Source: Patescibacteria group bacterium
GTDB taxonomy: Bacteria; Patescibacteriota; Microgenomatia; UBA1400; PJMF01
Assembly: GCA_018813375.1 (NCBI GenBank)
Contig: JAHJBU010000082.1
Coordinates: forward strand, 1 to 13,686
DNA: 13,686 bases
Direction: 5' to 3'
Shown in pieces: positions 12,955-13,686 of this stretch. The position numbers and the translations under genes were made by a program. The notes below the pieces were generated by a model. The model had not been told where the DNA came from and did not search any database. It was given only the letters and a program-made list of their open reading frames with translations. Every line of letters begins with the position of its first letter. Position 1 is the first letter of the stretch.

Positions 12955-13686
12955 TTAGTTTTGTTTAATTAGCTCTTTACTCAATTGAATTAATTTTTCT
13001 TTTTGGTTTAACTCTGGCTCGTCTAATACTTTTTCTAGTAATTTACCCAGAATTTCTCCAATCCACGCCCCTGGTTTTAATATAAATTCTTTCATTAAGT
13101 CATTGCCATTAATGGCAAGATCAGTTACTTCCATGGGTTGATTGAGTTGTCCAATCATTCTAGCTTTCATTTCTTCTAAGCGCCAGCTAGTTTTTCTAGC
13201 ACCACTGCCCAAGCGATCTGCCTCTCGTAGATCTAAAATATCATCAACATTTTCTAAGCCGACCTTACGCATAAAACGACGGATGGCAGAGTTGGTATGA
13301 TATGTCTGGTAGTAAAACATATGGAAGCGCACTAGTGTAAATAAATGCTTGCGCTTTGCATTAGAAAGCTTAAAGCGTTTGGCAATTTTATCAGCCATTC
13401 GTGAGCCGACAATTTCGTGATTATAAAAAGTTATTTTATTATCCCTAATTTCAAAAGTTTGTGGCTTAGCTACATCATGAAGAAGAGTAGCTAATCTCAC
13501 TATTGGGTCAGAACTGGGGCATTCTTTAAGTGCATCTATACTATGAGTCCAGACATCGGTGGTGTGGTGGCCTCCTTGTTCTACTTTTTTCCCCTGCAAA
13601 ATTTCTGGTAATATGTATTGCAATAATCCTGATTCATCCAGTAAATTAATCCCCTCGGCTGGATATTGGCTAGCTAGAATTTTTAA
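12955..13686 (-). CDS. cca: CCA tRNA nucleotidyltransferase, C-terminal part (cut by window edge)
   Basis: The minus-strand frame is open from the stop at 12955 to the right edge (243 codons visible), so the true start lies beyond the window; the TTG at 13623 is internal, because the reading upstream of it (SQYPAEGINLLDESGLL) is typical of the family. The enzyme adds CCA to tRNA 3' ends in the cytoplasm. The catalytic nucleotidyltransferase head is outside the window. Visible parts are the end of the RNA-binding region, an HD domain with His48 (VWTHSID), His70-Asp71 (LLHDVAKP) and NHE at 89-91 (numbered from the edge), and a helical C-terminal tail. HD-containing CCA enzymes can also have phosphohydrolase activity. 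The tRNA-Glu gene at 163-234 lacks encoded CCA, consistent with need for it. A poly(A) polymerase is the alternative. Confidence 0.85.
   Translation of the reverse strand, partial: LKILASQYPAEGINLLDESGLLQYILPEILQGKKVEQGGHHTTDVWTHSIDALKECPSSDPIVRLATLLHDVAKPQTFEIRDNKITFYNHEIVGSRMADKIAKRFKLSNAKRKHLFTLVRFHMFYYQTYHTNSAIRRFMRKVGLENVDDILDLREADRLGSGARKTSWRLEEMKARMIGQLNQPMEVTDLAINGNDLMKEFILKPGAWIGEILGKLLEKVLDEPELNQKEKLIQLSKELIKQN

Noticed and set aside
13621..13623. TTG as the start of the HD-domain/CCA enzyme gene
   Set aside because: The frame stays open to the window edge, and the upstream residues (YPAEGINLLDESGLL) are typical of CCA-adding enzymes, so this codon is internal.

Overview
The window is AT-rich, densely packed bacterial DNA that uses the standard code: TGA ends several genes, including the TasA-like gene and secD. 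The envelope genes are of Gram-positive type: a Ser-His (SipW-like) signal peptidase, a TasA-like exported protein, a YkwD-like CAP protein, and YerB/DUF3048 and DUF1189-like proteins. There is no sign of an outer membrane. Together with the small membrane and surface proteins of unknown family and the mix of leaderless and Shine-Dalgarno starts, this suggests a Candidate Phyla Radiation (Patescibacteria) genome, perhaps Microgenomates-like. That assignment is inference; an AT-rich Firmicute relative is the alternative. Use of TGA as a stop argues against the code-25 lineages (Gracilibacteria, Absconditabacteria).

Layout. Positions 1-790 are on the minus strand: the first codons of a truncated gene behind a very strong promoter with a paired palindrome, a tRNA-Glu(CUC) gene without encoded CCA, and a membrane-anchored FAM173-like methyltransferase. 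Position 847 begins a long plus-strand run. It opens with a small Nmad1/DUF1599 (MazG-like) protein. An extracytoplasmic block follows (1258-5968): a TasA/camelysin-like protein, its likely dedicated signal peptidase, a stalked beta-sandwich/FN3 surface protein, a membrane-anchored CAP-domain protein, a small three-helix membrane protein, an exported helical protein and a single-pass membrane protein. A DUF1189-like membrane protein (minus) and frr (plus) diverge from a shared 38-bp region holding two back-to-back leaderless promoters. After frr come rseP (site-2 protease), a tiny tail-anchored basic protein and a YerB-like DUF3048 protein. A winged-helix regulator fused to a degenerate nucleotidyltransferase-like domain has its own promoter and precedes secD-secF. 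secF converges with zero gap on a CCA-adding enzyme gene that runs off the right edge.

How the genes fit together. Much of the window concerns moving proteins to and across the membrane and processing them there: SecDF, RseP, a dedicated signal peptidase, and at least six exported or anchored products. The 1258-5968 block looks like a cell-surface fibre, attachment or biofilm module built round a TasA/SipW pair, and it is the best candidate for an uncharacterised system here. Translation and RNA-maturation genes (frr, cca, tRNA-Glu) are interspersed. No mobile elements, CRISPR arrays, rRNA genes or convincing intrinsic terminators were seen, and no gap between genes exceeds about 120 bp.
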